35,828 nucleotides of DNA from a virus. Positions 1 to 6,495 of this stretch are shown here, in pieces. The translations under genes and the position numbers were made by a program. Below the pieces are notes generated by a model. It saw nothing but the letters and a program-made list of their open reading frames with translations, did no database searches and was not told the DNA's origin. Location: IMG/VR virus record IMGVR_UViG_3300045996_000342, positions 1 through 35,828 of that record, one strand, 5' to 3'. Positions within the stretch are counted from its first letter, which is position 1. Every line of letters begins with the position of its first letter.

Positions 1-312
1 GGAAGAAGCATCACCTCGATTGACGGGGTGCCGGAGTCGCTGCTTGCCGACTGGATGGTTGTCCGCAAGACGAAGCTGACTCAAACCGCCCTTGATGGCT
101 TGGTGCGTGAAGCGGAGAAGGCGGGGCTCTCCCTGTCCGACGCAATCACGTTCTGCTGCGAGGCCAATTGGGTCGGATTCAACGCCGGTTGGTATCAGAA
201 GCGCATGGGCGTAGCGCCCGTCGCTGGCAAGACCGGCACCTCCAGCAAACACGCCGGGTTCTCCGGCAAGAACTACCGTGAAGGAGTCTCCGACGATGGA
301 TCATTCAACTGA
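1..312 (+). CDS. Phage replication protein, C-terminal part (5' end outside window)
   Basis: The frame is open from base 1, so the gene begins before the window; an internal ATG or GTG near base 28 is unlikely to be the true start. The visible ~103 residues contain a helical stretch (about residues 20-65) with the pattern W-x3-RK-x-K-LT...A...EAEKAG and GW/GF near the end. This resembles the C-terminal domain of phage O-like or DnaT-like replication organisers. The tail is Gly/Ser/Lys-rich. Its last 17 bases overlap the helicase-loader gene, as in lambda O/P-type pairs. The family call rests on pattern and neighbour, not on a complete protein. Confidence 0.6.
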   Translation, partial: GRSITSIDGVPESLLADWMVVRKTKLTQTALDGLVREAEKAGLSLSDAITFCCEANWVGFNAGWYQKRMGVAPVAGKTGTSSKHAGFSGKNYREGVSDDGSFN

Positions 313-1105
313 CACCGCCCAGTCGATTGCGGACCTAATCCGCCCCATCGGCCCGGCAGAACAAAACTGCGAGCAGCACGGCCCCTACATGGCGTCCGGC
401 CATCGCTTGCCGCGAGGCCGCGAAGTGTGGGCGCGTTGTCCGGAGTGCTCCGCAATCGACGCCGAAAAGGACCGGCAAGCCCGGGAGCAGCGAGCCGCCG
501 ACCAAGCCCGCGCCGACCTGGAGGCGAAGCTAGAGCAGATCGCCATTCCGGCTCGATTCAGCGGGAAGACGCTAGGCAATTTCCATGCCGTCACGGAGCA
601 GCAGAAGTACGCACTGACGATTGCTCGGGACTACCTGGATAACTTCGCTCAGTACGCAAAGCGCGGGGAAGGGCTGATCTTTTCCGGGATGCCGGGGACG
701 GGCAAGAGCCACATCGCCGGAGCCATCCTGCAAGGTCTGCTGCCCCAGCGCGTTGGCCTGTACACGACCTGCATGAACATCATCCGGGCGGTTCGCGGCA
801 CATGGCGCAAGGACTCGGAGAACAGCGAATCGGACGTTCTGCACACCTTCAACAACGTCCCGCTGCTGGTGGTGGACGAAATCGGCGTGCAGTACGGCAC
901 GGACGGCGAGCAAACGATTCTGTTTGACGTTCTGGACGGTCGCTACCGCAACATGCGCCCGACCATCCTCCTGACCAACCAGGACAAGGCCGGGCTCAAG
1001 ACGTTCATCGGTGAACGCGCCTTCGACCGGCTGACGGAAACCTCCCGCTGGATTCCCTTCGATTGGGCCAGCTACCGCCTGCAAGCGCGGAAGGAGGCGG
1101 CATGA
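296..1105 (+). CDS. DnaC-like replicative helicase loader (AAA+ ATPase)
   Basis: This 269-residue protein should load the replicative helicase onto the phage origin. A Cys/His cluster (C25, H28, C48, C51) looks like an N-terminal zinc-binding segment. It is followed by a charged coiled stretch (about 55-82) and the AAA+ core. Walker A is GMPGTGKS at 131-138 and Walker B is LLVVDE at 190-195, with a sensor-1-like LLTNQ further on. The ATG at 296 is preferred over the GTG at 278 because GAAGGAG lies nine bases upstream. It overlaps the preceding replication gene by 17 bases and the next small gene by ATGA. DnaC/IstB-family membership is strong; loader activity is inferred from that. Confidence 0.9.
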   Translation: MDHSTDTAQSIADLIRPIGPAEQNCEQHGPYMASGHRLPRGREVWARCPECSAIDAEKDRQAREQRAADQARADLEAKLEQIAIPARFSGKTLGNFHAVTEQQKYALTIARDYLDNFAQYAKRGEGLIFSGMPGTGKSHIAGAILQGLLPQRVGLYTTCMNIIRAVRGTWRKDSENSESDVLHTFNNVPLLVVDEIGVQYGTDGEQTILFDVLDGRYRNMRPTILLTNQDKAGLKTFIGERAFDRLTETSRWIPFDWASYRLQARKEAA

Positions 1106-1230
1106 CCTACATGACCCGCGTTCGCGCCAACGAGATCCTTTTCCTGTGGAAGCTCGGCGCAGAGCACTTCCCGGAAAGCGTCATCAGCATGGCCCTGTAC
1201 GTCACGGGCGACCTGGAGCAGCCGCTGTGA
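1102..1230 (+). CDS. Small hypothetical protein, 42 aa
   Basis: The gene starts on an ATG overlapping the helicase-loader stop (ATGA), with a GGAAGGAGGC ribosome-binding site. It encodes a 42-residue protein, beginning MTYMTRVRANEI, that is mostly one amphipathic segment. Its stop overlaps a GTG start in turn (GTGA). The unbroken chain of translational overlaps is the main argument that it is a real gene. I do not recognise the family. No membrane segment or cysteine pair is evident. Confidence 0.6.
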   Translation: MTYMTRVRANEILFLWKLGAEHFPESVISMALYVTGDLEQPL

Positions 1231-1376
1231 CCCCCATCAACCAGCAGATCGAGACGATGCGGGCGCTTGCCCTGCGTCACTACCCCGAAGACGAAGCAGC
1301 CCGCAATGCGTGGCTCGTTAGCAAGCTGGAGGAGCGTCTGCGCGAGTTTGCAGCAATGCGCGAGGAGCGGCGATGA
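1227..1376 (+). CDS. Small hypothetical protein, 49 aa
   Basis: The proposed GTG start sits inside the previous stop (GTGA). The 49-residue product is highly charged and helical, with acidic and basic residues alternating through EEAARN-like and EERLREF segments. The next gene begins at the base after its stop codon. An ATG at 1257 in the same frame is an alternative start, but it would break the coupling seen for every neighbour. Function is unknown. Confidence 0.55.
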   Translation: MTPINQQIETMRALALRHYPEDEAARNAWLVSKLEERLREFAAMREERR

Positions 1377-1568
1377 ATGGACCCCGAGCAGCACTTACGC
1401 GAGGTGGCCGCATGGCTGGTGCAGCTAGCGGACAACCCTCTGACCAACGGGAAGAACGGGTATGCAGCGCACCGGCTGAAGGAGTTGATGCGGGATTCGC
1501 TCTATGCGGAGTTGCCCAAGTACATCGCAGAGGTGAGGCGTGAAGCCGCACATCCGGTTCAAGGGTGA
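1377..1568 (+). CDS. Hypothetical protein, 63 aa
   Basis: A 63-residue protein begins with MDPEQHLREVAAWL directly after the previous stop. It is helical and contains NPLTNGKNGYAAHRLKELM, a pattern seen in small phage early proteins of unknown role. The upstream CGAGGAGCGG could serve as ribosome-binding site. Its 3' end overlaps the start of the next small gene by 29 bases. I do not assign a function. Confidence 0.6.
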   Translation: MDPEQHLREVAAWLVQLADNPLTNGKNGYAAHRLKELMRDSLYAELPKYIAEVRREAAHPVQG

Positions 1569-1677
1569 TGTCTGGAGCTGCGTGTCTGTGATCTCTAGCG
1601 AGTCCGGCATGTTGCGCCTGCGGGCAGGGTATGGCTACACGCCTAGCGCCGCTTACCGGGATTGGGAGAAGCAATGA
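1540..1677 (+). CDS. Small phage protein, 45 aa (MKPxIxFK type)
   Basis: A GTG start, preceded by GAGGTGAGG, opens a 45-residue protein. Its N-terminus (V/M-KPHIRFKGDVWSC) matches a recurrent pattern of small phage proteins that start MKPxIxFKxGxWxC. It reads in a different frame from the 63-residue protein it overlaps, and its stop overlaps the next ATG (ATGA). The function of this type is not known to me. The recurring N-terminal pattern and the coupling to both neighbours support it despite its size. Confidence 0.55.
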   Translation: MKPHIRFKGDVWSCVSVISSESGMLRLRAGYGYTPSAAYRDWEKQ

Positions 1678-1874
1678 CCTGGATTGACTTCGGCGCAATC
1701 GTCCTTGGCCTGACGTACTTTGTCTTTTCCCTGTGGTTCGTGGTGCAAGTAGCGAACATCACCCTTGGCTCGCGGGTCATGGTGGACGAAGACGTTTACG
1801 GCTGGCGGATGACGGGGCTCCTGGGCAAGGATGGTGCGTGGTTCGTCGGGTACTCACGGAGGCCGGAGCAATGA
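1674..1874 (+). CDS. Small membrane protein, 66 aa
   Basis: The ATG at 1674 overlaps the previous TGA and follows GGGAGAAG, which favours it over an in-frame TTG at 1662. Residues 5-29 are strongly hydrophobic (FGAIVLGLTYFVFSLWFVVQV) and form one membrane segment. They are followed by a polar tail ending GYSRRPEQ. The protein probably sits in the inner membrane with its tail on one side. It is unrelated in position to the lysis cassette, so a holin role is not suggested. Its stop overlaps the ninB start (ATGA). Confidence 0.65.
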   Translation: MTWIDFGAIVLGLTYFVFSLWFVVQVANITLGSRVMVDEDVYGWRMTGLLGKDGAWFVGYSRRPEQ

Positions 1875-2272
1875 GCGACAGCCTGACCATCGAACTGCAC
1901 TCCCGGCAACAAGCCTGGGCCGCCATCAAGGCGCAGCTATTCCCCTTCCTGGCAACCGTGCTGCAAGGGGGAGGGCGGTGGGTTCTCCTGCTCAAGCCGC
2001 AGACGCGCAACCTGCCGCAGAACGCGCTCCTACATGCTCGCCTGACCGAGATTGCCCACAAGCACGAATGGGCGGGGCGCAAGTGGGAAGTAGAGGTGTG
2101 GAAGCGGCTGCTAGTGGCTGCGTGGCTCCGTGCTCGCGGTGATGCCGTGATCGTCCTCCCGGCGCTGGATGGCTACGGGGTGGATGTGGTGTTCCGCCGC
2201 ACCTCGGATCTGACCAAGGCTGAATGCGCGGAACTCATCACCTTTATCGACGCTTGGGAGGCGAACCTGTGA
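1871..2272 (+). CDS. ninB: NinB-like recombination protein
   Basis: The protein is 133 residues, close to lambda NinB (Orf), which binds single-stranded DNA and promotes RecF-type recombination in place of RecFOR. Typical features are the N-terminal basic and hydrophobic segment, KPQTRNLPQNALLHARLTEIA at about 36-56, EWAGRKWEVEVWKRLL, and the acidic C-terminal ELITFIDAW helix. The ATG overlaps the preceding stop (ATGA). Its position two genes before ninG repeats the lambdoid nin-region order. Identity is well supported; activity in this phage is inferred. Confidence 0.88.
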   Translation: MSDSLTIELHSRQQAWAAIKAQLFPFLATVLQGGGRWVLLLKPQTRNLPQNALLHARLTEIAHKHEWAGRKWEVEVWKRLLVAAWLRARGDAVIVLPALDGYGVDVVFRRTSDLTKAECAELITFIDAWEANL

Positions 2273-2466
2273 GCAAGAACTACCACTTTTGCGCGATGAC
2301 GAATGACGGCGCTTCGGTCATCCATGCGGATGGAGTGTGGACTGTCGAGGGAACCCTTGACATCTTTGCTATCCGCCAAAGTGTTGCAGACCAGTTGGCA
2401 GAGAAGCATGGTCGCACGATTGCGCCAGAAAAAATAACCATCCTGTCGCTCACGCGGGTTGACTGA
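2269..2466 (+). CDS. Hypothetical protein, 65 aa
   Basis: The GTG start overlaps the ninB stop (GTGA) and the stop overlaps the ninG start (TGATG). The 65 residues include VIHADGVWTVEGTLDI and a helical QSVADQLAEKHGR segment, then a beta-like ILSL end. I do not recognise the family. It is trapped between ninB and ninG with no spacing, so it should be co-translated with them and may act in recombination, though nothing in its sequence shows that. Confidence 0.65.
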   Translation: MSKNYHFCAMTNDGASVIHADGVWTVEGTLDIFAIRQSVADQLAEKHGRTIAPEKITILSLTRVD

Positions 2467-3041
2467 TGAAGCCCTTTCAGCCCAAGCCCAAAGCCTGCGC
2501 CCACTGCGGCAACAGCTTCCTCCCCCTGCGTGCCATGCAACAGGTCTGCGGACCTCTCTGCGCTGCCCGCAAGGTGAAGCAGGACCGGGCTGCGGCAAAG
2601 GTTGCGCTCAAGGCTCGCAAGGCAGCGCTCAAACGCACCAGCGACTACAAGGCGGAAGCGCAGAAGTCCTTTAACGACTTCATCCGGGCGCGAGACGCGC
2701 ACCTTCCCTGTGTGAGTTGCGGAGTGATTGACCCACCAATGAAGCCGGGAGGGCAGTGGGACGCAGGCCATTTCCTAGGCCGTGGCGCTTACCCGGAACT
2801 GGCGTTCAACGAGGACAACTGCTGGCGGCAATGCAAGTCCTGCAACGCGGGAAGCGGCAAGTTCTCGCACAAAGCGCGGACGGTCGCTGAGAAGTACGAG
2901 GCAGAACTGCTGAACAGGATCGGCCCTGAACGGCTGGCTGCGCTCAAGGGACCGCACCCGCCGAACCAATACCGCAAGGCCGATTACGAGGCCATCCGCG
3001 AAACCTACCGACTCAAACGCAAGGAACTGGAGAGCAAATGA
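2466..3041 (+). CDS. ninG: NinG-like (Rap) Holliday-junction nuclease
   Basis: At 191 residues this matches the NinG/Rap family, a structure-specific endonuclease acting on branched recombination intermediates in lambda. The N-terminus carries a zinc-type cluster (C11, C14, C28, C32), followed by a long basic helix (about 36-75). The C-terminal half holds HNH-like motifs: PCVSCG, WDAGHFLGRG, and NCWRQCKSCN with further cysteines. Its place beside ninB fits. Start at 2466 is set by the TGATG overlap. The last bases overlap the next gene (ATGA). Confidence 0.9.
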   Translation: MKPFQPKPKACAHCGNSFLPLRAMQQVCGPLCAARKVKQDRAAAKVALKARKAALKRTSDYKAEAQKSFNDFIRARDAHLPCVSCGVIDPPMKPGGQWDAGHFLGRGAYPELAFNEDNCWRQCKSCNAGSGKFSHKARTVAEKYEAELLNRIGPERLAALKGPHPPNQYRKADYEAIRETYRLKRKELESK

Positions 3042-3406
3042 ACATCTCAGTTGAAGTCGCAAAAGTGGTGTGGGCCAAAGGCAAGGCCACGATGGACGAA
3101 GTTCACGAAGTCATGGGCGATCAGCTCACCCGACAGCAGGTTCTCAAGGGGCTGGCGAATGCCAAGGCTCGCGGGCTTCTGGAAGTCGTCGGAACCATGC
3201 CTCCCCTTGCCCGGGGCGGCACGCGGGTTATCTACGCCCGTCCGGTCTACGGCGCGGAGAAGGCTGCACCGAAGGCCGCACGGAAGATCCCCGTTAAGCG
3301 CCCGGTGACGAGCGTTTGGGAGTGTGCCGCTGTGGAGACGGTCGCAGAGTGGCCGCTGCCATTCGACGGTGGCCGCGTGGTCAACGTGCTGGGGTCGTGG
3401 GCATGA
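3038..3406 (+). CDS. Putative winged-helix DNA-binding protein, 122 aa
   Basis: The first ~65 residues read as a winged-helix fold: VAKVVWAKGKATMDEVHEVMG, then QVLKGLANAKARGLLEVVG and a beta wing ending TRVIYARP. A basic linker (AAPKAARKIPVKRP) leads to a short acidic and hydrophobic tail. It may bind DNA as an early regulator, or it may be a structural adaptor of the neighbouring nucleases. The ATG overlaps the ninG stop and its own stop overlaps the HNH gene (ATGA). Fold call moderate, function unknown. Confidence 0.7.
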   Translation: MNISVEVAKVVWAKGKATMDEVHEVMGDQLTRQQVLKGLANAKARGLLEVVGTMPPLARGGTRVIYARPVYGAEKAAPKAARKIPVKRPVTSVWECAAVETVAEWPLPFDGGRVVNVLGSWA

Positions 3407-4089
3407 GGGGGCGCCCTTGGTCTCCGCTGGAGCTTGAGCTTTTGCGCGAGCTTTACCCCGACCTGCCAACCGCCGATGTTGCGGCGCTGCTGGATCGGTG
3501 CCCCGGCTCCGTCTACCAGGCGGCGAACCTGCGAGGCATCGCGAAGTCTGCGCAGTTTCTCGCCTCAGTGGCATCCGGGCGCATTCAGCTTGGCAAGCTG
3601 CATCCCAAGATGATCGCCAGCCGGTTCCAGAAGGGCCTGACGCCGTGGAACAAGGGCAAGGCATACAACGCCGGAGGCAAGAGCGTCAATACGCAGTTCA
3701 AGACCGGCACCCGGGCAGGAGCTGCGCTGCGCAACTTCGTGCCCATCGGCACCTACCGCGTGAACGGTGACGGAATCCTGCAGCAGAAGGTGACAGCTAC
3801 CGGGTACGCGCCGAAGGATTGGAAAAGCGTTTCCTCCCTAGTGTGGGCGAAGGAGCACGGTCCGGTTCCGGCTGGCTCCATCGTTGTCTTCAAGCCCGGT
3901 CAGCGCACTACCAATCCTGCGGAACTGACCGTTGACCGCCTGGAGTGCATCACCCGGGCAGAGAACGCCAAACGCAATCACCCCGCCAACCGTGACCCTG
4001 AACTGGCAAAGCTAATCCAGCTCAAGGGCGCGATTACCCGTCAACTCAACCGCATCGAAAGAGAACATGAGCACGCCGCACATCAATGA
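3403..4089 (+). CDS. HNH endonuclease-like protein with N-terminal HTH
   Basis: This 228-residue protein has an N-terminal homeodomain-like helix-turn-helix (WSPLELELLRELYPDLPTADVAALL), a basic middle with PWNKGK, and a C-terminal segment with LVWAKEHGPVPAGSIVVFK and a VDRLECITRAENAKRN ending. The arrangement is common in phage HNH proteins of this type. In the pattern I remember, a histidine stands four residues before the LVW tryptophan, in W-x3-H-x2-LW. Here that place is a serine (S144), so catalysis may be lost. The ATG at 3403 overlaps the previous TGA; longer in-frame starts lie inside the neighbour. Confidence 0.8.
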   Translation: MRGRPWSPLELELLRELYPDLPTADVAALLDRCPGSVYQAANLRGIAKSAQFLASVASGRIQLGKLHPKMIASRFQKGLTPWNKGKAYNAGGKSVNTQFKTGTRAGAALRNFVPIGTYRVNGDGILQQKVTATGYAPKDWKSVSSLVWAKEHGPVPAGSIVVFKPGQRTTNPAELTVDRLECITRAENAKRNHPANRDPELAKLIQLKGAITRQLNRIEREHEHAAHQ

Positions 4090-4351
4090 ACTTCGCAAGC
4101 ACCTGCTGGACACGCTGGCCGACCTGCGTAACCGCGAAACCCCGATGGAACCTGACCGCGCCAGAGCAGTCGCCCAAGTGGCAACCGTGCTGGTGGACTC
4201 GGCAAAGGTGGAAGTCGAGTTCCTGAAAGCCACCGGGCAGGAGCGGGCTGGCTTCTTTGAGGTGCAAGGGGAGGGAGCCTTGCGCATCGAGCAGACGACG
4301 ACCGGCACCGTGGAGGAGTTTCCCGGAGTGCGCCGTCACAAGCTGCGTTGA
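4067..4351 (+). CDS. Hypothetical phage protein, 94 aa
   Basis: The protein is 94 residues with a long helical first half (INELRKHLLDTLADLRNRETPMEPDRARAVAQVATVLVDSAKVEVEFLK) and an acidic linker, ending in basic RRHKLR. Similar proteins with an NELRxHL...MDxxRAxA pattern are frequent near late regulators and terminases in phages of proteobacteria. No function is established that I can name. It overlaps the HNH gene end by 23 bases, and a 7-bp inverted repeat follows its stop. Confidence 0.7.
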   Translation: MSTPHINELRKHLLDTLADLRNRETPMEPDRARAVAQVATVLVDSAKVEVEFLKATGQERAGFFEVQGEGALRIEQTTTGTVEEFPGVRRHKLR

Positions 4352-4365
4352 GTTGAACGGAGATC

Positions 4366-4390
4366 GCCAGGCGCTCCCTTCCTGCCTGGC
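4366..4390 (+). other. Inverted repeat / hairpin after 94-aa gene
   Basis: GCCAGGC at 4366-4372 and its exact complement GCCTGGC at 4384-4390 are separated by 11 bases, between two plus-strand genes. No T-run follows, so it is not a classic intrinsic terminator. It may act as an mRNA-stability hairpin or weak attenuator. Confidence 0.45.
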
Positions 4391-4404
4391 ACTTAGGAGA
4401 GAAC

Positions 4405-4551
4405 ATGATCGGTGACGCAATCGCACAGGCAATCATCGCAACCATCGTTGCAGCCGTTGTCATCACAGCGACCGTTACGGCGGGGCTGATCTTCGGCTTG
4501 CCGGTGTTGTGGGCATGGCTGAAGCCGTGGATTCACGCCTTGACTAGCTAA
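4405..4551 (+). CDS. Small membrane protein, 48 aa
   Basis: An ATG preceded by TTAGGAGAG opens a 48-residue protein that is nearly all hydrophobic: an Ala/Ile/Val-rich segment at about residues 7-33 and a Trp-containing end (VLWAWLKPWIHAL). It should be a single- or hairpin-spanning inner-membrane peptide. It lies among early/middle genes, not with the lysis genes. It could be a holin-like or superinfection-exclusion peptide, but neither is shown by sequence. Confidence 0.6.
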   Translation: MIGDAIAQAIIATIVAAVVITATVTAGLIFGLPVLWAWLKPWIHALTS

Positions 4552-4591
4552 CCGGCTCCACTCCAACAAATAAACAGAGGAAGGGCGACAC

Positions 4592-5002
4592 ATGAAGCGG
4601 GACGAGACATGGCAAGTACCGGATGCCGTCCATGAGGAGCTGGTGAACTGGAGCCGCTGGTGCTGGTCGGGAGAGTGGCCGCACCCTCTGCCCGCTACTC
4701 AGTGCGGAAGCCTGGAAAGCCAGTACCGCGCCCCTCCTGACTGGAACCCGGACGACATGCCGGAAGCCCCGCACATCCGCCCGAACGACCGCCACGCCCG
4801 AAAGGTGCAGGTGGTCTATGACGACCTAGCCGGGCCGGAGCGAGCCGTCCTCAAGGCGGAATACCCGGGGAGGCACACATCGGGACGGAACCACGGCAAG
4901 CACGTAGCAGCCCGCCGCATGGGGCTGACCGTGGACAGTTACGACCTGCTTTTGCAATCTGCGGTGCGCCGCGTGGAGGGGGCTTTCGATGAAATTCGCT
5001 AA
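4592..5002 (+). CDS. Candidate late-gene transcription regulator (sigma-region-4-like)
   Basis: The 136-residue product has a Trp-rich N-terminal half (NWSRWCWSGEWPHP). From about residue 69 it has a helical C-terminal domain: VVYDDLAGPERAVLKAEYPG, then AARRMGLTVDSYDLLLQSAVRRVEGAF. The latter pattern (LxxxYP...AAxxLGxsxxxYxxxLxxAxxxV) is shared by RinA/ArpU/Q-like phage late regulators. Its place at the end of the early operon, ahead of a terminator-bearing leader and the late genes, is where lambda Q sits. It has a strong AGAGGAAGGG ribosome-binding site. The regulator call is inference from fold pattern and position. Confidence 0.55.
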   Translation: MKRDETWQVPDAVHEELVNWSRWCWSGEWPHPLPATQCGSLESQYRAPPDWNPDDMPEAPHIRPNDRHARKVQVVYDDLAGPERAVLKAEYPGRHTSGRNHGKHVAARRMGLTVDSYDLLLQSAVRRVEGAFDEIR

Positions 5003-5222
5003 GGACGTTATGGATCTGATGGGCGCGTTTCCCGGGCGGGAGTTCCGCATGGTGCAGATCGTCCGCTACGCCACTCAGGGACGCACACTGAACCTCAAGG
5101 AGCGCCGCGCAGCTCGCAAGGCCATTCAGCGCGTGCTGCATGAACTGGTGCAATCTGGGTCCGTTGTACCGAAGCCGCCAGCAGCTACTAGAGGCGCGCC
5201 GGTGCTCTATGCGTGGAAGTGA
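4989..5222 (+). CDS. Small winged-helix-like protein, 77 aa
   Basis: This 77-residue basic protein starts 14 bases inside the previous gene, with GGAGGGGG upstream. Residues 1-75 read as a winged helix: helix MDLMGAFPGREFRMVQIVRYA, recognition-type helix RRAARKAIQRVLHELVQSGSV, then a short beta wing ending in LYAWK. It may assist the preceding candidate late regulator or control the palindromic operator that begins right after its stop. No direct evidence for the target exists. Confidence 0.65.
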   Translation: MKFAKDVMDLMGAFPGREFRMVQIVRYATQGRTLNLKERRAARKAIQRVLHELVQSGSVVPKPPAATRGAPVLYAWK

Positions 5223-5273
5223 GTTACGCATAACCGTTCGTCGGACGGTGCTTGTAGGTTACGCGTAACCTAC
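5223..5273 (+). promoter_or_regulatory. Operator-like palindromes upstream of 5315
   Basis: GTAGGTTACGCGTAACCTAC at 5254-5273 is a perfect 20-bp palindrome. A second, slightly degenerate copy of its core (GTTACGCATAAC) lies at 5223-5234. Between them ACCGT and ACGGT (5234-5238 and 5245-5249) form a further hairpin. Two related dyads about 33 bp apart, centre to centre, in a non-coding gap of 92 bases are typical of a dimeric repressor or activator binding region. Confidence 0.6.
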
Positions 5274-5280
5274 CTACATT
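5253..5280 (+). promoter_or_regulatory. Possible promoter overlapping the palindrome
   Basis: TTGTAG (5253-5258) and TACATT (5275-5280) are separated by 16 bases and each match the sigma-70 consensus partly. The 20-bp palindrome fills the spacer, so a protein bound there would block polymerase. The -10 match is only four of six, so this is tentative. Confidence 0.3.
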
Positions 5281-5314
5281 AACTACATCGACAACCCGAA
5301 CCGGAGACGCCAAA

Positions 5315-5569
5315 ATGACCAAGCAGACGACCCCCACCGCAGCCGGACTGAAGCTGCTGAACGCTGTGGTTGATAACGGCGGGTTTAAGCGGCACCTCAG
5401 CCGGCTGGCCGGGACGAGCATTGCATCGCAGTGGTCGCTGATTCGGGATGGCTACTTGGTCGAAGTTGACGACGCTGAGTGGGTTGATTCATACGGCAAC
5501 AACGGACTGGCAATCTCCGACAAAGGTCTTGACGCCGTGTTTGGAAGCGTCGCAGTGGAGGTGGCCTGA
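5315..5569 (+). CDS. Hypothetical protein, 84 aa
   Basis: This is the first gene after the palindromic region, with CCGGAGACG as ribosome-binding site. Its 84 residues contain KLLNAVVDNGGFKRHLSRLAG, SQWSLIRDGYLVEVDDAEW and GLAISDKGLDAV. The last part is a helix-strand pattern reminiscent of a winged-helix C-terminal half. The protein is acidic overall. The stop overlaps the next start (TGATG). No family name is assigned. Confidence 0.65.
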   Translation: MTKQTTPTAAGLKLLNAVVDNGGFKRHLSRLAGTSIASQWSLIRDGYLVEVDDAEWVDSYGNNGLAISDKGLDAVFGSVAVEVA

Positions 5570-5880
5570 TGGCCTGCGGTTTCCCCTACTGCGGCGGCGT
5601 CGACTGCGCTGATTGCCACAAGCAACCAAGCGCCTCTGACGCCGATCTCGACTACCCGCAGGGACCGCGCCCAAAGATCTCGCCAGCCGGGGAGGCCCAC
5701 TTAATGAAATACGCTCTCGGCCGGAACCTCACAGACGCCGAGTGCTGGTCGCTCGGACTCCCTGACTCAGACGACCGGGCGCGGCTCCCGGGAGCGCCGG
5801 CGTGCAAGTGTGGCGGATGGAGTCCGCAGGAGATTGGAGTCGGCATTTGCCAGCAGTGCGGACGAAGGATCACGCGATGA
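5569..5880 (+). CDS. Cysteine-rich zinc-ribbon-like protein, 103 aa
   Basis: Two cysteine clusters are visible: an N-terminal C-x4-C-x4-C-x2-C series within MACGFPYCGGVDCADCH, and a C-terminal KCGGWSP...GICQQCGRR zinc-ribbon-like pair. The middle carries a helical GEAHLMKYALGRNLTDAECWSLGLP segment. Start is set by the TGATG overlap with the previous stop. It probably binds zinc and perhaps nucleic acid or protein; function unknown. The stop overlaps the following gene (ATGA). Confidence 0.65.
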   Translation: MACGFPYCGGVDCADCHKQPSASDADLDYPQGPRPKISPAGEAHLMKYALGRNLTDAECWSLGLPDSDDRARLPGAPACKCGGWSPQEIGVGICQQCGRRITR

Positions 5881-6128
5881 CCATGTTCGCTTTTCGGAAG
5901 GACTTTTGGCCGCCTGTGGAAAATGGGCGCATGGCCCTATCCAGCAAAGAGAAACAGGAAGCCTTCCGCCAGCGCCGCGCCGAGCAGGGATTGCAGGAGG
6001 TGCGCGGCATCTTCCTGCCGCCCGAACTGCACGCCGAGCTGAAGGCGCACGCGGCGAAGCTGCTAAAGAAGGATGAAAAAGTGCGACACAAGGTTGAGCT
6101 AGGAAGCCGCAAAAGACTAGACAAGTAG
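5877..6128 (+). CDS. Small ribbon-helix-helix-like protein, 83 aa
   Basis: The ATG at 5877 overlaps the previous TGA. From about residue 20 the protein reads MALSSKEKQEAFRQRRAEQG, then EVRGIFLPPELHAELKAHAAKLL, a strand-helix pattern like the CopG/ribbon-helix-helix family, and ends in a basic tail (SRKRLDK). An internal ATG at 5931 would give just this domain and is a plausible alternative start. It closes the small cluster; GTAGG/CCTAC (6125-6140) straddles its stop and a terminator follows. DNA binding is inferred. Confidence 0.65.
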   Translation: MTMFAFRKDFWPPVENGRMALSSKEKQEAFRQRRAEQGLQEVRGIFLPPELHAELKAHAAKLLKKDEKVRHKVELGSRKRLDK

Positions 6129-6181
6129 GACAAAACCTACGACATTAGGGCTTGCGGAGCTGTCTCTGCAATATTCATCAA

Positions 6182-6205
6182 GGGCTCGCTTCGGCGGGCT
6201 CTTTT
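6182..6205 (+). terminator. Intrinsic terminator ending the 5315-6128 cluster
   Basis: GGGCTCGC and GCGGGCTC pair (with two wobbles) around a TTCG tetraloop and are followed by TTTTGCTTT. It lies 54 bases after the stop of the preceding gene. Confidence 0.8.
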
Positions 6206-6211
6206 GCTTTC

Positions 6212-6287
6212 GGGGACGCTCTCCAGTCACCTTTACGGGGTCACAGCTCGCGAAGCGCCGACCGCCACCTAGACAACGAGCGTCCCC
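6212..6287 (+). other. Long-range 10-bp stem in the late leader
   Basis: GGGGACGCTC (6212-6221) and GAGCGTCCCC (6278-6287) are perfect complements enclosing 56 bases, immediately after the first terminator. The enclosed segment has its own small dyads. It may be the closing stem of a structured RNA or a protein-binding site; I cannot tell which. Confidence 0.5.
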
Positions 6288-6463
6288 ACCCCTTTTCAGT
6301 GAATGCGCAGGCTGATGCGCAGCAGGGCGAGTAGACGCGGGGACATGCCAGTGAGCCCCACGGACGGAAGCCTCCAATCGCTCACGCCCTGGCAGGTGGC
6401 GAGCAAGCCGGAGATCAGCACCGGCCACTGAAACACACGCAGTTGCCATCCTGGCAAACCTTC

Positions 6464-6495
6464 AGCCGCCCCTAACCCGGGCGGCTTTTCTATTT
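6464..6495 (+). terminator. Intrinsic terminator directly before the late operon
   Basis: AGCCGCCC (6464-6471) pairs perfectly with GGGCGGCT (6479-6486) across a 7-base loop and is followed by TTTTCTATTT. The late-gene GTG start is only ten bases further and its ribosome-binding site (GGAG, 6496-6499) touches the T-tract. Read-through would therefore be needed for late expression from upstream promoters. Confidence 0.8.

Noticed and set aside
6152-6177. Promoter with TTGCGG and TATTCA upstream of the late leader
   Set aside because: The spacer is only 14 bases, too short for a sigma-70 promoter, and it lies before rather than after the first terminator.
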